NCBI GenBank assembly: GCA_023266215.1
Contig: JAHFRQ010000007.1
Span: 1 to 64,000 of the forward strand
Direction: 5' to 3'
Length of the DNA stretch: 64,000 nucleotides
Origin: Gammaproteobacteria bacterium
Lineage (GTDB): Bacteria; Pseudomonadota; Gammaproteobacteria; Coxiellales; Coxiellaceae
The notes below the pieces were generated by a model. That model did not search any database, was not told the origin of the DNA, and saw only the letters and a list, made by a program, of their open reading frames with translations. The position numbers were made by a program, and so were the translations under genes. Below, one piece after another: positions 9,021-18,143 of the stretch. Each line of letters opens with the position of its first letter. Position 1 is the stretch's first letter.

Positions 9021-9078
9021 TTTAATTTCCCGCTTAATATTGCATACTATTGATTATTCCAATTAAAAAGAGATCGCG

Positions 9079-10449
9079 ATGGAACTGTCACCCCTTACTG
9101 CCATTTCACCCCTTGATGGACGCTATGCCAACAAAACCGCGCAATTGCGCTCAATTGTAAGTGAATACGGTCTTATTTTCTATAGATTAACTGTTGAAAT
9201 TCATTGGTTGATTGCTTTGTCAGAAAACGAGCACATTGCCGAGGTCCCTAAGCTTAATCCCGAAGCTAAAAAAGCGCTACAAGCCATCCTCAATCATTTT
9301 AGTCAAACTGAGGCTGAAAAAATTAAAGAGATCGAAAAAACAACTAATCACGATGTCAAAGCAGTTGAATATTACTTGCGCGATAAATTATCTGCTGATC
9401 CGCATTTAAATTATCTATGCGCCTGGATTCATTTTGCGTGCACATCAGAAGATATTAATAATATCGCGTATGCGTTAATGCAAAAAACGCTGCGCGATCA
9501 AATGATCGAGCCGCATATTCAAAAATTAATTACTGAAATAAACGCATTAGCCATTCAAACCGCAGAATTTTCCATGCTCTCACGCACGCATGGACAACCT
9601 GCCTCACCCACGACATTGGGGAAAGAATTAAAAAACTTTGCGGTAAGATTAAAAGCACAATTAGCATTATTATTAACTATTCCCATCACCGCCAAAGCTA
9701 ATGGTGCAGTCGGTAATTTTAATGCGCACGTTGTGGCTTTTCCGGAAGTGGACTGGCAAGCGCTGTCAAAACATTTTGTTGAAAGCTTAGGTTTAGAGTG
9801 CAATGAGCACACCACTCAAATTGAGCCGCATGATTTTCTCGCTCAATTTTTAAATGTTTTATCTGTATGTCACACCATTATGATCGATTTTAATCGTGAT
9901 ATATGGGGTTATATTTCACAAGATTATTTTACACAAATTAAATCAGAAAAAGAAATTGGCTCATCGACCATGCCGCACAAAATCAATCCGATTGATTTTG
10001 AAAATGCAGAAGGTAATTTAGGATTAAGTAATGCGCTAGCCAACCACTTGGCGAATAAATTACCCATCTCTCGTTTTCAGCGTGACTTATCAGACTCCAC
10101 CGTGCTGCGAAATTTGGGCAGTATTTTTGGTTATGCCATCATTGCCTATCAAGCTATGTCTGCTGGATTAAAAAAATTGACGCCCAACAAAGTGATGTTA
10201 GAAAATATCCTAAATCAACATTGGGAAGTATTAACAGAGGCCATTCAAACCGTGATGCGCCGTTATAATATTGTCGATGCCTATGAGCAATTAAAATTAT
10301 TATCGCGTGGCGAAAAAATGGATGCGCACAAATTAAATAGCTTTATCAGCGGATTAAATATTCCTGATAATGCTAAAAAACAATTAAAACAATTAACGCC
10401 GCAGGGTTACACTGGGTATGCGGTAGCATTGGCGAAAAAAGAGATTTAA
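9079..10449 (+). CDS. purB: Adenylosuccinate lyase
   Basis: Catalyses two steps of purine synthesis: cleavage of SAICAR and of adenylosuccinate, releasing fumarate. 456 residues, matching gammaproteobacterial PurB. N-terminal LTAISPLDGRYANK, the TSEDINNIAYAL segment, RTHGQPASPTTLGKE and the fumarase-superfamily signature GSSTMPHKINPIDFEN are all present. The next gene starts 1 bp after its stop codon, so the two are probably co-transcribed. Confidence 0.97.
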   Translation: MELSPLTAISPLDGRYANKTAQLRSIVSEYGLIFYRLTVEIHWLIALSENEHIAEVPKLNPEAKKALQAILNHFSQTEAEKIKEIEKTTNHDVKAVEYYLRDKLSADPHLNYLCAWIHFACTSEDINNIAYALMQKTLRDQMIEPHIQKLITEINALAIQTAEFSMLSRTHGQPASPTTLGKELKNFAVRLKAQLALLLTIPITAKANGAVGNFNAHVVAFPEVDWQALSKHFVESLGLECNEHTTQIEPHDFLAQFLNVLSVCHTIMIDFNRDIWGYISQDYFTQIKSEKEIGSSTMPHKINPIDFENAEGNLGLSNALANHLANKLPISRFQRDLSDSTVLRNLGSIFGYAIIAYQAMSAGLKKLTPNKVMLENILNQHWEVLTEAIQTVMRRYNIVDAYEQLKLLSRGEKMDAHKLNSFISGLNIPDNAKKQLKQLTPQGYTGYAVALAKKEI

Positions 10450-10450
10450 T

Positions 10451-11278
10451 ATGTCGCTTGGCAATTGGCTCGTAGAAAAATTAGGGAATTACCTGCTGAA
10501 AGAAATTACGCCACCGCGTGGTTTTTTATCAGACTTTTCGCGTATTTGTCATGAAGTTCGTGCTGCCGATGTGTTGTTAATTGAAGGACGCAATCGAATT
10601 AGTCACATGGTGCAACACATCACCCAAAGTCCTTGGAGTCATTCTGCGTTATACATTGGTCGCATTCATGATTTAGAAGACCCTAAATTACGGGAATTAA
10701 TTCAACATAACTATAAAGGCTCGCCTTCTGAACAATTACTAATTGAATCCGTTGTCGGCCAAGGTACCGTTATTGTTCCCATCTCAAAATATCACGAAGA
10801 ACATATTCGTGTGTGCAGACCCACAGGGCTATCCCATGTTGATGCGCAAAATACGATTAATTATGCGGTTAAAACAATTGGGCGCGAATATGACATTAGA
10901 CATTTTTTTGATTTAGGACGATTTATATTTTCAAATCGATTGATTCCTCGTCGCTGGAAATCAAGTCTGTTTGATCAAAAAGCCGGGAAAGTCGAGCAAG
11001 ATATTTGTTCAACTATGATTGCCAAAGCGTTTGGTTCTATTAAATTTCCGATTTTGCCGCTGATTCGCATCAGTCATCATAATCGCTTGGAGATTATTCG
11101 TCGCAATCCCGATTTGTATGCGCCCTGTGATTTTGATTATTCGCCGTATTTTGACATTATTAAATATCCGATGATTCCCGTTACCGGCTACAGCGCGTAC
11201 CGTCATTTACCCTGGCATGAAGAACTGATGAGCAATGACGACCAAGGCATTGTGTCTCATCATGAAGATCAAGAATAA
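10451..11278 (+). CDS. Permuted papain-like (NlpC/P60, YiiX/DUF830-type) hydrolase
   Basis: 275 residues with the circularly permuted papain fold typical of YiiX/YaeF/LRAT-like enzymes: ADVLLIEG and the SPWSHSALYIG motif (His) near residues 36-70, then the nucleophile Cys in QDICSTMIAKAFG in the C-terminal half. Related proteins hydrolyse or transfer acyl or peptide groups; the substrate is unknown. No signal peptide is evident, so it is probably cytoplasmic or peripheral. Directly coupled to purB; functional linkage unclear. Confidence 0.75.
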   Translation: MSLGNWLVEKLGNYLLKEITPPRGFLSDFSRICHEVRAADVLLIEGRNRISHMVQHITQSPWSHSALYIGRIHDLEDPKLRELIQHNYKGSPSEQLLIESVVGQGTVIVPISKYHEEHIRVCRPTGLSHVDAQNTINYAVKTIGREYDIRHFFDLGRFIFSNRLIPRRWKSSLFDQKAGKVEQDICSTMIAKAFGSIKFPILPLIRISHHNRLEIIRRNPDLYAPCDFDYSPYFDIIKYPMIPVTGYSAYRHLPWHEELMSNDDQGIVSHHEDQE

Positions 11279-11359
11279 CTGCTTGCGTCACGCGCTTTCA
11301 CTCAGTATTATTTAGAGCTCAATCAACATCAAAATTGAAATCAAAAAGGAAAAACGATC

Positions 11360-12409
11360 ATGTTATCGCAAGCAACGTATTTATGGTTAGATGGCGCATT
11401 TCCAACACAAACTTTACGCTGCAAAATGCGTATTGTGCATCACCCTAAAGGTGACATGACCTTAAAAGATTTCCCGAATTGGGGGTTCGACGGCTCTTCG
11501 ACCAATCAAGCCAGCGGTCACGATTCTGATTTAATTTTAAAGCCTGTATTTTTTGTCAAAGATCCTGTCACAGCACCCGGTAATTATTTAGTATTGTGCG
11601 AAGTATTTAATCAAGATGGTGTCACACCGCATCCAACCAATAAACGCGCCCCGCTTCGAAAATTAATGCAAAATGGCGCCGATAAATTCGATCCTTGGAT
11701 TGGTTTTGAGCAAGAATACACTTTGTTTAAAGGCATGCAACCTTATGGATGGCCTGAAGGCGGTTATCCTGCGCCACAAGGTCCGTTTTATTGCGGCGTT
11801 GGCGCTGACGAAGTATTTGGTCGTGCTTTAATCGAAAAACACACGCAAGCCTGCCTTGATGCGGGTTTATTGTTATATGGAACCAACGCAGAAGTCATGC
11901 CTGGCCAATGGGAATTTCAAATTGGTTATCGCGGCATCAACGAACCCGCTGACCCACTCACTGTTTCAGATCATTTATGGGTAGCAAGATGGTTGCTCTA
12001 TCGCATCGGTGAAGAATTTGGCATTTCTGCAAAACTGCATCCTAAACCCGTCAAAGGTGATTGGAATGGCTCTGGCAAACACACGAATTTTTCAACTAAA
12101 GAAATGCGTGATCCTAAAACTGGCATTGCAGCTATTGATAAAGCCATTCAATCTCTTGAAGCCAATCACATGGCGCACATTAAAGTGTATGGCGCAGGCT
12201 TAGAAGAACGCTTAACAGGTCGTCATGAAACAGCACCCATGGATAAATTTTCTTCCGGCGTTGGCCATCGTGGCGCGTCAGTTCGTATTCCCCGCTCCGT
12301 TGCGATTGATCATTGCGGTTACCTAGAAGATCGTCGTCCCGGCGCTAACGCGAATCCTTACGAAGTCGCTTATATGCTATTAAAAACAATTTGCGGGTTG
12401 AGTGATTGA
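11360..12409 (+). CDS. Glutamine synthetase, eukaryote-like type II
   Basis: ATP-dependent synthesis of glutamine from glutamate and ammonia. The 349-residue length and motifs identify GSII, not the roughly 470-residue GSI (GlnA) usual in gammaproteobacteria: NWGFDGSSTNQASGHDSD near residue 37, GFEQEYTLF near 113, GDWNGSGKHTNFSTKEMR near 233, and GRHETAPMDKFSSGVGHRG near 285. The adenylylation tyrosine region of GSI is absent, so control by GlnE is not expected. AAAGGA-like ribosome site before the ATG. Single gene; an AT palindrome follows at 12430. Confidence 0.95.
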   Translation: MLSQATYLWLDGAFPTQTLRCKMRIVHHPKGDMTLKDFPNWGFDGSSTNQASGHDSDLILKPVFFVKDPVTAPGNYLVLCEVFNQDGVTPHPTNKRAPLRKLMQNGADKFDPWIGFEQEYTLFKGMQPYGWPEGGYPAPQGPFYCGVGADEVFGRALIEKHTQACLDAGLLLYGTNAEVMPGQWEFQIGYRGINEPADPLTVSDHLWVARWLLYRIGEEFGISAKLHPKPVKGDWNGSGKHTNFSTKEMRDPKTGIAAIDKAIQSLEANHMAHIKVYGAGLEERLTGRHETAPMDKFSSGVGHRGASVRIPRSVAIDHCGYLEDRRPGANANPYEVAYMLLKTICGLSD

Positions 12410-12429
12410 TATTGAGAAAGATTATTGGT

Positions 12430-12458
12430 TTATAATTATTGAAGTACAATAATTATAA
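12430..12458. repeat. Perfect AT-rich palindrome after the glutamine synthetase gene
   Basis: TTATAATTATTG, 5-nt loop, CAATAATTATAA: 12-bp perfect arms. There is no T tract after it, so it is not a standard terminator. It may be a protein-binding site or related to the adjacent repeat-bounded ATPase unit, whose repeats carry similar AATAATTG arms. Confidence 0.6.
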
Positions 12459-12494
12459 GAGAATAACCTCGGTAAATGGCAACATTTATCGTCA

Positions 12495-12583
12495 TAATTG
12501 ATGTTCGAAACAGCAATATACCAGAATAATTGCTGTTTGCACCATCAATTATTCGGTATGTTCTTGTAACTTATTGATTATAT
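12495..12583. repeat. Left 89-bp direct repeat flanking the DUF4143 ATPase gene
   Basis: About 90% identical to 13864-13952 in the same orientation. Each copy holds nested inverted repeats (ATAATTGATG with CATCAATTAT, and AACAGCAAT with ATTGCTGTT) that could form a long cruciform. The two copies are 1369 bp apart and enclose exactly one gene. Confidence 0.75.
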
Positions 12584-12610
12584 GAAATTTGAAATCAACG
12601 CACGTTTCAA

Positions 12611-12693
12611 TCTTTCAGAACCCGAGCGCTAGCGAAGGGGAAGGTACAGCAAGATGAATTTTTCCCCTTCGCTAGCGCTCGGGTTCCGAAAGA
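12611..12693. repeat. Inverted pair of dispersed palindromic elements
   Basis: Positions 12611-12642 carry the element TCTTTCAGAACCCGAGCG... and 12662-12693 carry it in opposite orientation, giving a hairpin with about 32-bp arms and a 19-nt loop. The right copy overlaps the 3' end of the DUF4143 ATPase gene and supplies its last residues and TAG stop. It may also act as a transcription barrier. Confidence 0.7.
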
Positions 12694-13850
12694 TCTGAAT
12701 GCGCTAACCACTCACTCAACTTTTTCAAGCCGTCAGCAAACGGCATGGCGATAATATTGTCAGCAAAATAAAGTGTTTTATCGCCCAAATATAAAACAAA
12801 ACATTGCGCCATCGAGTAATCTTCTTTGAAATGTTTTAAACCCGTTAGCATTGAGGAATCAATATGTTTGCTGTGCTTAATTTCAAATGCCAATAATATT
12901 TTTTTTCCGTAAACGACAAAATCAACTTCGACACTACTCGCTGTTTTCCAATAATAAATTTTATAATCTAACTTGCCATATGCTATTAATGCCAATGCAG
13001 ATTGATAAAATAACGTTTCTAAACCAGCGCCATTGATTTCACTCGGTAAATCTAGAAATCCTTTCGGTCGCAATTGCTGGTAAACACCCGCATCAAAATA
13101 ATAAAATTTTTCTGCGGTAATTAATTTTCGTTTAGCGCGTTTTGTAAAAGCAGGCAATGTATTTGCTAATAATAAATCATATAATATTGAAAAATAATTT
13201 TGAATGACTTGACGCTCAATACCAACTTCTCTTGCGACAGCTGAGGCATTAATAATCTGCCCTTGCGAAAAACTTGCCACTTCTAAAAAGCGTGAAAAAG
13301 CTGATATATTTCGCGTTAATCCTTCCTGCATGACTTCTTCACGCAAATAAATATCAATGTAAGTCGCCAAATATCCCGCAGGGTCATCATATGTATAAAC
13401 AGCGGGCAGTAAACCAAATTTTAAGGCGTAAGATAATTCAAATTTTTTTCCTAATTCCTGAATAACAAATGGATGCATAGTGTAACGAATCGCGCGACCT
13501 GCCAACAAATTGGCGCCATCGCGCTTGAGTTTTCTTGCTGAAGACCCCGTTAAAATAAATCTAAATTTTTCCTTTTCAATCAAGCGGTGCACTTCATCCA
13601 ATATCGCCGGCACTTTTTGCACCTCATCAATTACAATCCAGCTTTTATATTTCGGTGGAATGAGCTCGCTAATTTTTTCAGGATTACCTTGCAATACACG
13701 AAATGTTTTGGCATCTAATAAATCAATATAAATATACTCACCTTCTTTTAAATTATCTTTCAGCCAGCTAGTCTTACCTGTTCCGCGCGGTCCAAAAATA
13801 AATAAGCTATCTTTGCTGTTAAGTGGCAAATGAAAAAGTCTTTTAAACAT
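12672..13850 (-). CDS. P-loop ATPase with DUF4143 domain
   Basis: 392-residue AAA-like ATPase of a large family of uncertain role. FGPRGTGKTSWLK (Walker A, about residue 20), SWIVIDEVQKVP (Walker B, about 70) and FILTGSSARKLKR (sensor) define the ATPase; the C-terminal half has FYYFDAGVYQQL and a PD-(D/E)XK-like EVDFVVYGKK..LLAFEIKHS. The last seven or so residues and the stop codon derive from a dispersed palindromic element. The gene is bracketed by 89-bp direct repeats, the right-hand one containing its probable promoter (minus-strand TATAAT within a palindrome), which points to autoregulation and to acquisition as a discrete unit. Confidence 0.88.
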   Translation of the reverse strand: MFKRLFHLPLNSKDSLFIFGPRGTGKTSWLKDNLKEGEYIYIDLLDAKTFRVLQGNPEKISELIPPKYKSWIVIDEVQKVPAILDEVHRLIEKEKFRFILTGSSARKLKRDGANLLAGRAIRYTMHPFVIQELGKKFELSYALKFGLLPAVYTYDDPAGYLATYIDIYLREEVMQEGLTRNISAFSRFLEVASFSQGQIINASAVAREVGIERQVIQNYFSILYDLLLANTLPAFTKRAKRKLITAEKFYYFDAGVYQQLRPKGFLDLPSEINGAGLETLFYQSALALIAYGKLDYKIYYWKTASSVEVDFVVYGKKILLAFEIKHSKHIDSSMLTGLKHFKEDYSMAQCFVLYLGDKTLYFADNIIAMPFADGLKKLSEWLAHSDLSEPER

Positions 13851-13863
13851 AACAGGTACCGAA

Positions 13864-13952
13864 TAATTGATGTTTGTAACAGCATTATACCAGAATAATT
13901 GCTGTTTGCACCATCAATTATTCTGTATATTCTTGTAACTTATTGATTATAT
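13864..13952. repeat. Right 89-bp direct repeat, carrying the ATPase promoter
   Basis: Copy of 12495-12583. On the minus strand it contains TATAAT (within GGTATAATGCTG) centred in nested inverted repeats, 13 bp or more upstream of the ATPase ATG at 13850. The left copy has TATATT at the same place, a weaker -10. Confidence 0.7.
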
Positions 13953-13963
13953 TAATACCCAAG

Positions 13964-14839
13964 TCACCCAATTGCTTTAATCACCGCTGAAAAATAACGC
14001 GGTGGCTCAGGGCGATCAAACCAAGCCAATACCAAAGGAATATCCAACGTTTTGCCGTGATTTAAAATCATTAATTTTTGATCGTTAATAAAAAGCTTGG
14101 TAAATTCTTTGGGTAATGCCGAGTAACCTATTCCTTCCGCTACCATCGCTGCTAAATTTTCCGTGTGATTCATAAAGTATCGACTATGCTTGGCATCATT
14201 AAAAAAATGATATTCTTTTAAATAATCAAATGTCATTTTATCTGCATGATCAAAATCAATAATGCGCTCGTTTTTAATAATATTTTTCAATGCGCGCCCT
14301 TTCCATTTAGCAGAACACACCAATACATATTCTTCTGCGACTAATTTTTTATGCTGCATTTCAGCGCGCAAATAGTCTTCTTTTAATATCACAAGATCAG
14401 TTTCACCCGCGCGTAATTTTTCATCTAGGTTGTCACTGTTGTCCACATCAAAGCGCATGAGTAAATTTGGAAAAATGCGCATAATAGGCATACATGCAGG
14501 AATAATGCGCGCATGCATAACGCTAGTGGGTGCGCTGATAGTCAGCTCAACTTCTGTTTCTGTGCCTGTCTCTTGAATATGCGCCAGCGCCTCACCTTCG
14601 AGAGATTTAGCCGCTTGGCAATAGTGCAATAGCGCCTCGCCTTCTTGCGTTAACACCATCCCACGACGTGTTCGTATAAATAAAGTAATTTTAAGCTGTC
14701 TTTCAAGCGATCGAATGCGTTGCGTCACCGCGGTTTGTGTTAAATAAATGGCCGCTGCAGCACCATGCACGGTTTTGTATTGCACTACTGCCATAAAGGC
14801 TAATAAATTGGGGCTTAATAGGCTTATTTGTAAACTCAT
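13964..14839 (-). CDS. LysR-family transcriptional regulator (ArgP-like)
   Basis: 291 residues: N-terminal winged helix-turn-helix (about 10-68; GAAAAIYLTQTAVTQRIRSL and LFIRTRRGMVLTQEGEALL) and a C-terminal periplasmic-binding-like effector domain (about 95-290). Length and pattern fit the ArgP/IciA subgroup, which responds to lysine/arginine in other bacteria, but the effector is not predictable here. Divergent from the membrane protein gene at 14940 and near an amino-acid antiporter gene; regulation of either is plausible but unproven. Confidence 0.85.
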   Translation of the reverse strand: MSLQISLLSPNLLAFMAVVQYKTVHGAAAAIYLTQTAVTQRIRSLERQLKITLFIRTRRGMVLTQEGEALLHYCQAAKSLEGEALAHIQETGTETEVELTISAPTSVMHARIIPACMPIMRIFPNLLMRFDVDNSDNLDEKLRAGETDLVILKEDYLRAEMQHKKLVAEEYVLVCSAKWKGRALKNIIKNERIIDFDHADKMTFDYLKEYHFFNDAKHSRYFMNHTENLAAMVAEGIGYSALPKEFTKLFINDQKLMILNHGKTLDIPLVLAWFDRPEPPRYFSAVIKAIG

Positions 14840-14939
14840 TTATTTTCATCGATTTATTAAAATGATTCATTATATTTATAGCTGAAATGTGACTAAAGTA
14901 CAACTTTGCAATCTTAAAATAAACTAAATAGGTGAAAAT

Positions 14940-15962
14940 ATGCTATTTGAAGAATCTTTAGGTTTAGTGTCGACCACTGTTCTAATGCCAGATCAGAAAG
15001 AACAACCCACCACTACTTCTGATATTTCATATAAAATGGTCTTAACTGCAATCAGTTTCAGTCTGTTTTCTATTGCTTATTATGGCATTACAACAGAAGG
15101 TCGGCCTTGGTATGTGATCGCATCAGGTCTAGTAACCAATTTTTTAATCAATACTTTTGCGGCTTACTCTTCCTTAAATCATATCCTAGAATTAAAACAG
15201 AACAAAAAATATATTGCGCTTTTTGCAACGCTGGTCTGCGCACTCGTATTGGCGCTACCCTATGGTTTAATTTCTTACTTGGAAGCGGGCACGAATAATA
15301 AAATAGTTCAATATGGCGCGCCCATATCAAGTGTTTTGGGTAGTTTTGTATTAAATGGCCTTGCGCTAAAACAATTTAGTGATGCGCATCATAAATTCAA
15401 GAATTACTCTGGTGCAAATGATAACGCCTTCACTTATTTGATTAAAGCTGTTTTTGCGGCTCTTCCACTTTACAGTGCGCTCGCGGTAACTTGCGCAACC
15501 GATGTCAGCTTACAAAGTGATTTAGGTGCATCGCCACTGCTGGGTATGATTGGTGGGAATATTTCAATGCTCGGCGAGGATTTTTTAAGTATTACAGGCG
15601 GTATTTCAATTGCCTCTGAATTAATTACAGTATTGTCCAATTTGTACAAAGGCGAAAAAATAAGTGATCAAGTCACGGAACAGTCAGTGATTGCATGGTC
15701 AGCCGCAACTGGTATTGGCTTTTTCTCAGGCTATACAGCGCAAAAACAATTGGGTGAGTGCGCAAGCTCCTTAATGAAGCCGATTGGGAATTTTTCAGGT
15801 GCTAACATGTCGGCTAATATTTCATCTACTTTTTTTAATATTAGATACGCGCAATATTGCCTTGCTGATATAGCTTCTTTTGTGCGGAACAAAGTTCCGA
15901 CTGAAAAATCAGAGCCCGAAGGCAGTACGGCGAGCATGGTTACAAGATATGGCGCAGTATAA
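14940..15962 (+). CDS. Multi-pass membrane protein of unknown function
   Basis: 340 residues with about seven or eight hydrophobic segments (roughly 32-50, 60-80, 92-115, 128-150, 165-185, 195-215, 225-245, 250-270) and a polar C-terminal tail containing EKSEPEG. No family was recognised. No signal peptide beyond the first membrane segment. The gene is divergent from the LysR regulator. In Legionellales, such orphan membrane proteins with acidic C-terminal tails are sometimes secreted effectors, but nothing here proves that. Confidence 0.6.
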   Translation: MLFEESLGLVSTTVLMPDQKEQPTTTSDISYKMVLTAISFSLFSIAYYGITTEGRPWYVIASGLVTNFLINTFAAYSSLNHILELKQNKKYIALFATLVCALVLALPYGLISYLEAGTNNKIVQYGAPISSVLGSFVLNGLALKQFSDAHHKFKNYSGANDNAFTYLIKAVFAALPLYSALAVTCATDVSLQSDLGASPLLGMIGGNISMLGEDFLSITGGISIASELITVLSNLYKGEKISDQVTEQSVIAWSAATGIGFFSGYTAQKQLGECASSLMKPIGNFSGANMSANISSTFFNIRYAQYCLADIASFVRNKVPTEKSEPEGSTASMVTRYGAV

Positions 15963-16035
15963 ATATATATTTGAAAGAGTGATTTAGTTATACTGCATTT
16001 TATTCTAATGAGTCTAAAGGCAAAAAGGGCGGCGC

Positions 16036-17424
16036 ATGCAAGGTAAGAAAATTGGTCTCTTTGTTCTTATTATGTTTATTGTGGGATCAATCGATAGCTT
16101 GCGCAATATGCCGTCGAATGCCATGTTTGGCGCGCCACTGATTTTCTTTTTTATTGTGGCCGCCATTACTTTCTTACTACCTATTGCATTAATTTCAGCG
16201 GAATTAACTTCGTATCACAAAGATCAAAACGGTATTTATATTTGGATTAAAGAAGCCTTCGGCGATAAAGTGGCTTTTTTGGGAATTTGGCTGCAATGGA
16301 TTAATACGGCAACCTGGTTTCCCAGCATCTTGTCATTTATTGCGGGCGGGCTTGCGTATTTAATTTTTCCATCGCTTGGCACCAATAAATTTTTTGTGAT
16401 CTCTGTTATTTTAATTGTATTTTGGAGTTTAACTTTATTATCTTTGAAAGATTTTTCTTTATCGGCTGGTTTTACAACCGTTTGCACCATTATGGGTTTT
16501 GCTATTCCACTAATTATCATGATTGGGTTGGCAGTTGCTTGGGAAGTTAAAGGCATGCCAATGCAAATACAATTAAATTGGCATTCTATTATTCCGCAAT
16601 TTTCCAATGTGAATGATTGGATTTCGCTCACCACTATTATTACTGCTTTTTTAGGGATGGAATTAGCAACAGTTAATATTAAAAATATGAAAAACCCACA
16701 AAGAAATTATCCGATTGGCGTGATGCTGGCCTCGGGTATTATTTTGTTAACCATGATTTTCGGATCATTGGCTATCGCCATTGTCATTCCACAAAAGCAA
16801 ATTGGCTTAACGTATGGTATTTTTGAAACACTTTCTTTTTATCTGCACTTTTTTCATCTCACCTGGCTGTTATTTGTTTTGAGCATATTAATTGTGTTTG
16901 CAAGCTTAGGTGAAATGATCAATTGGATTTTATCGCCAGCACGGGGTTTGCAACAAGCCGCACAATCAGGAACGATTCCGAAATTTCTAACTAAAAATAA
17001 TAAACACGGCATGCCAGCGAATGTATTAATTTTGCAAGCAGTTCTGGTGTCATTGGCCTGCTGTGCATTTACTTTGTTTAAAAGCGTGAATGATATTTAT
17101 TGGTTACTCACAGATTTATCGACTGAATTATACGTGATGATGTATATTTTCATGTTAACTTCAGCATTGGTTTTACACTATAAACATAAGCACATTAAAA
17201 AACCATTTCAAATTCCTGGTGGTAATTTTATGAAATGGATTTTATGCGTAATGGGATTAATTAGCTGTTTAGTGACACTGGTGATTGGTTTTGTTCCACC
17301 CAGCGCACTGGATTTTGGCGGCACATTACATTATGCATTGATCTTTGGCGCCGGCATTATTGTCTTATGCGTACCTGCCTTATTGTTAATTTGGCGGGAA
17401 TCTAGGAATGAAAAAAATAATTAA
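16036..17424 (+). CDS. APC-family amino-acid antiporter, GadC-like
   Basis: 462-residue inner-membrane transporter with 12 predicted membrane helices. The N-terminal GSIDSLRNMPSNAMFG and ELTSYHKDQNGIYIWIKEAFG segments match the glutamate:GABA antiporter (GadC/YjeM) branch of the APC superfamily. It probably exchanges amino acids across the inner membrane; the substrate is not predictable. Such transporters are abundant in amino-acid-using intracellular Legionellales. Stands alone with its own upstream region; no decarboxylase gene is adjacent. Confidence 0.85.
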   Translation: MQGKKIGLFVLIMFIVGSIDSLRNMPSNAMFGAPLIFFFIVAAITFLLPIALISAELTSYHKDQNGIYIWIKEAFGDKVAFLGIWLQWINTATWFPSILSFIAGGLAYLIFPSLGTNKFFVISVILIVFWSLTLLSLKDFSLSAGFTTVCTIMGFAIPLIIMIGLAVAWEVKGMPMQIQLNWHSIIPQFSNVNDWISLTTIITAFLGMELATVNIKNMKNPQRNYPIGVMLASGIILLTMIFGSLAIAIVIPQKQIGLTYGIFETLSFYLHFFHLTWLLFVLSILIVFASLGEMINWILSPARGLQQAAQSGTIPKFLTKNNKHGMPANVLILQAVLVSLACCAFTLFKSVNDIYWLLTDLSTELYVMMYIFMLTSALVLHYKHKHIKKPFQIPGGNFMKWILCVMGLISCLVTLVIGFVPPSALDFGGTLHYALIFGAGIIVLCVPALLLIWRESRNEKNN

Positions 17425-17495
17425 TCACTGTAACTATCTGTAATTTATCAATATTTGTGCTCTTAGCGATAAAATTAAGTGATTCTAGTTGAAAT

Positions 17496-17524
17496 TGTCA
17501 CAATTATTGCTATAATTTGTGACA
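17496..17524 (+). promoter_or_regulatory. Operator palindrome over the abiE promoter
   Basis: TGTCACAAT and ATTTGTGACA form an inverted repeat whose spacer contains TATAAT, the probable -10 of the toxin-antitoxin operon; the first start codon is 17 bp downstream. AbiEi antitoxins are known to repress their own promoters by binding inverted repeats. Confidence 0.65.
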
Positions 17525-17540
17525 TATGGGAGTTATTTGA

Positions 17541-18143
17541 ATGAATGCTTTATCAAAAGAAATTTATAAAATTGCGCCTGGCAAACCATTTACAGTGGTA
17601 ATGCTAAGGGAATTAGCTTCGTACGCAAACGTACGCCAAACCCTATCTCGCCTAGCAAAAACTGGTGAAATAACCAGAATCTCGCGTGGCATTTTTGTAC
17701 GCCCTAAAAAAATTCCTTATCTAGGCAAAGTATTACCTGAATCCAGAAGTATTGTTGATGTCATTGCAAAAAAATCTGGTGAAACTATTGCGACGCATGG
17801 TGCAGAAGCGGCGCGTATTTTACAATTAAGCACGCAAGTGCCTATGAAATCTATTTACTACACTACCGGAAGCACGCGACGCATCAAAATAGAAAACCAT
17901 GAGATTATACTCAAGCACATTTCTGCAAGAAAAATTGTCTTGCCAGGAACGGTGGTTGGCTTGGTTATTTCAGCACTATGGTACTTGGGGAAAAATCATG
18001 TGAATAATGCAGTGATTGAAAAAATAAGAGAGAGAGTAACCCGAAAGCAATTTTATGAATTACTAAAACAAACAATTAAAATGCCCGCGTGGATGGCAGA
18101 TTTTTTTTATCAATATAAACAAGAAAAAACTTATGCAAAGTAA
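17541..18143 (+). CDS. abiEi: AbiEi-like type IV antitoxin / regulator (DUF6088)
   Basis: 200 residues. N-terminal winged-helix region (about 15-60; LASYANVRQTLSRLAKTGEITRI then RGIFVRPK) followed by the antitoxin domain. In type IV toxin-antitoxin systems this protein represses the operon and counteracts the nucleotidyltransferase toxin without stable complex formation. It overlaps the toxin gene by 11 bp. GGAG ribosome site; the upstream palindrome at 17496 is the expected operator. Confidence 0.85.
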   Translation: MNALSKEIYKIAPGKPFTVVMLRELASYANVRQTLSRLAKTGEITRISRGIFVRPKKIPYLGKVLPESRSIVDVIAKKSGETIATHGAEAARILQLSTQVPMKSIYYTTGSTRRIKIENHEIILKHISARKIVLPGTVVGLVISALWYLGKNHVNNAVIEKIRERVTRKQFYELLKQTIKMPAWMADFFYQYKQEKTYAK

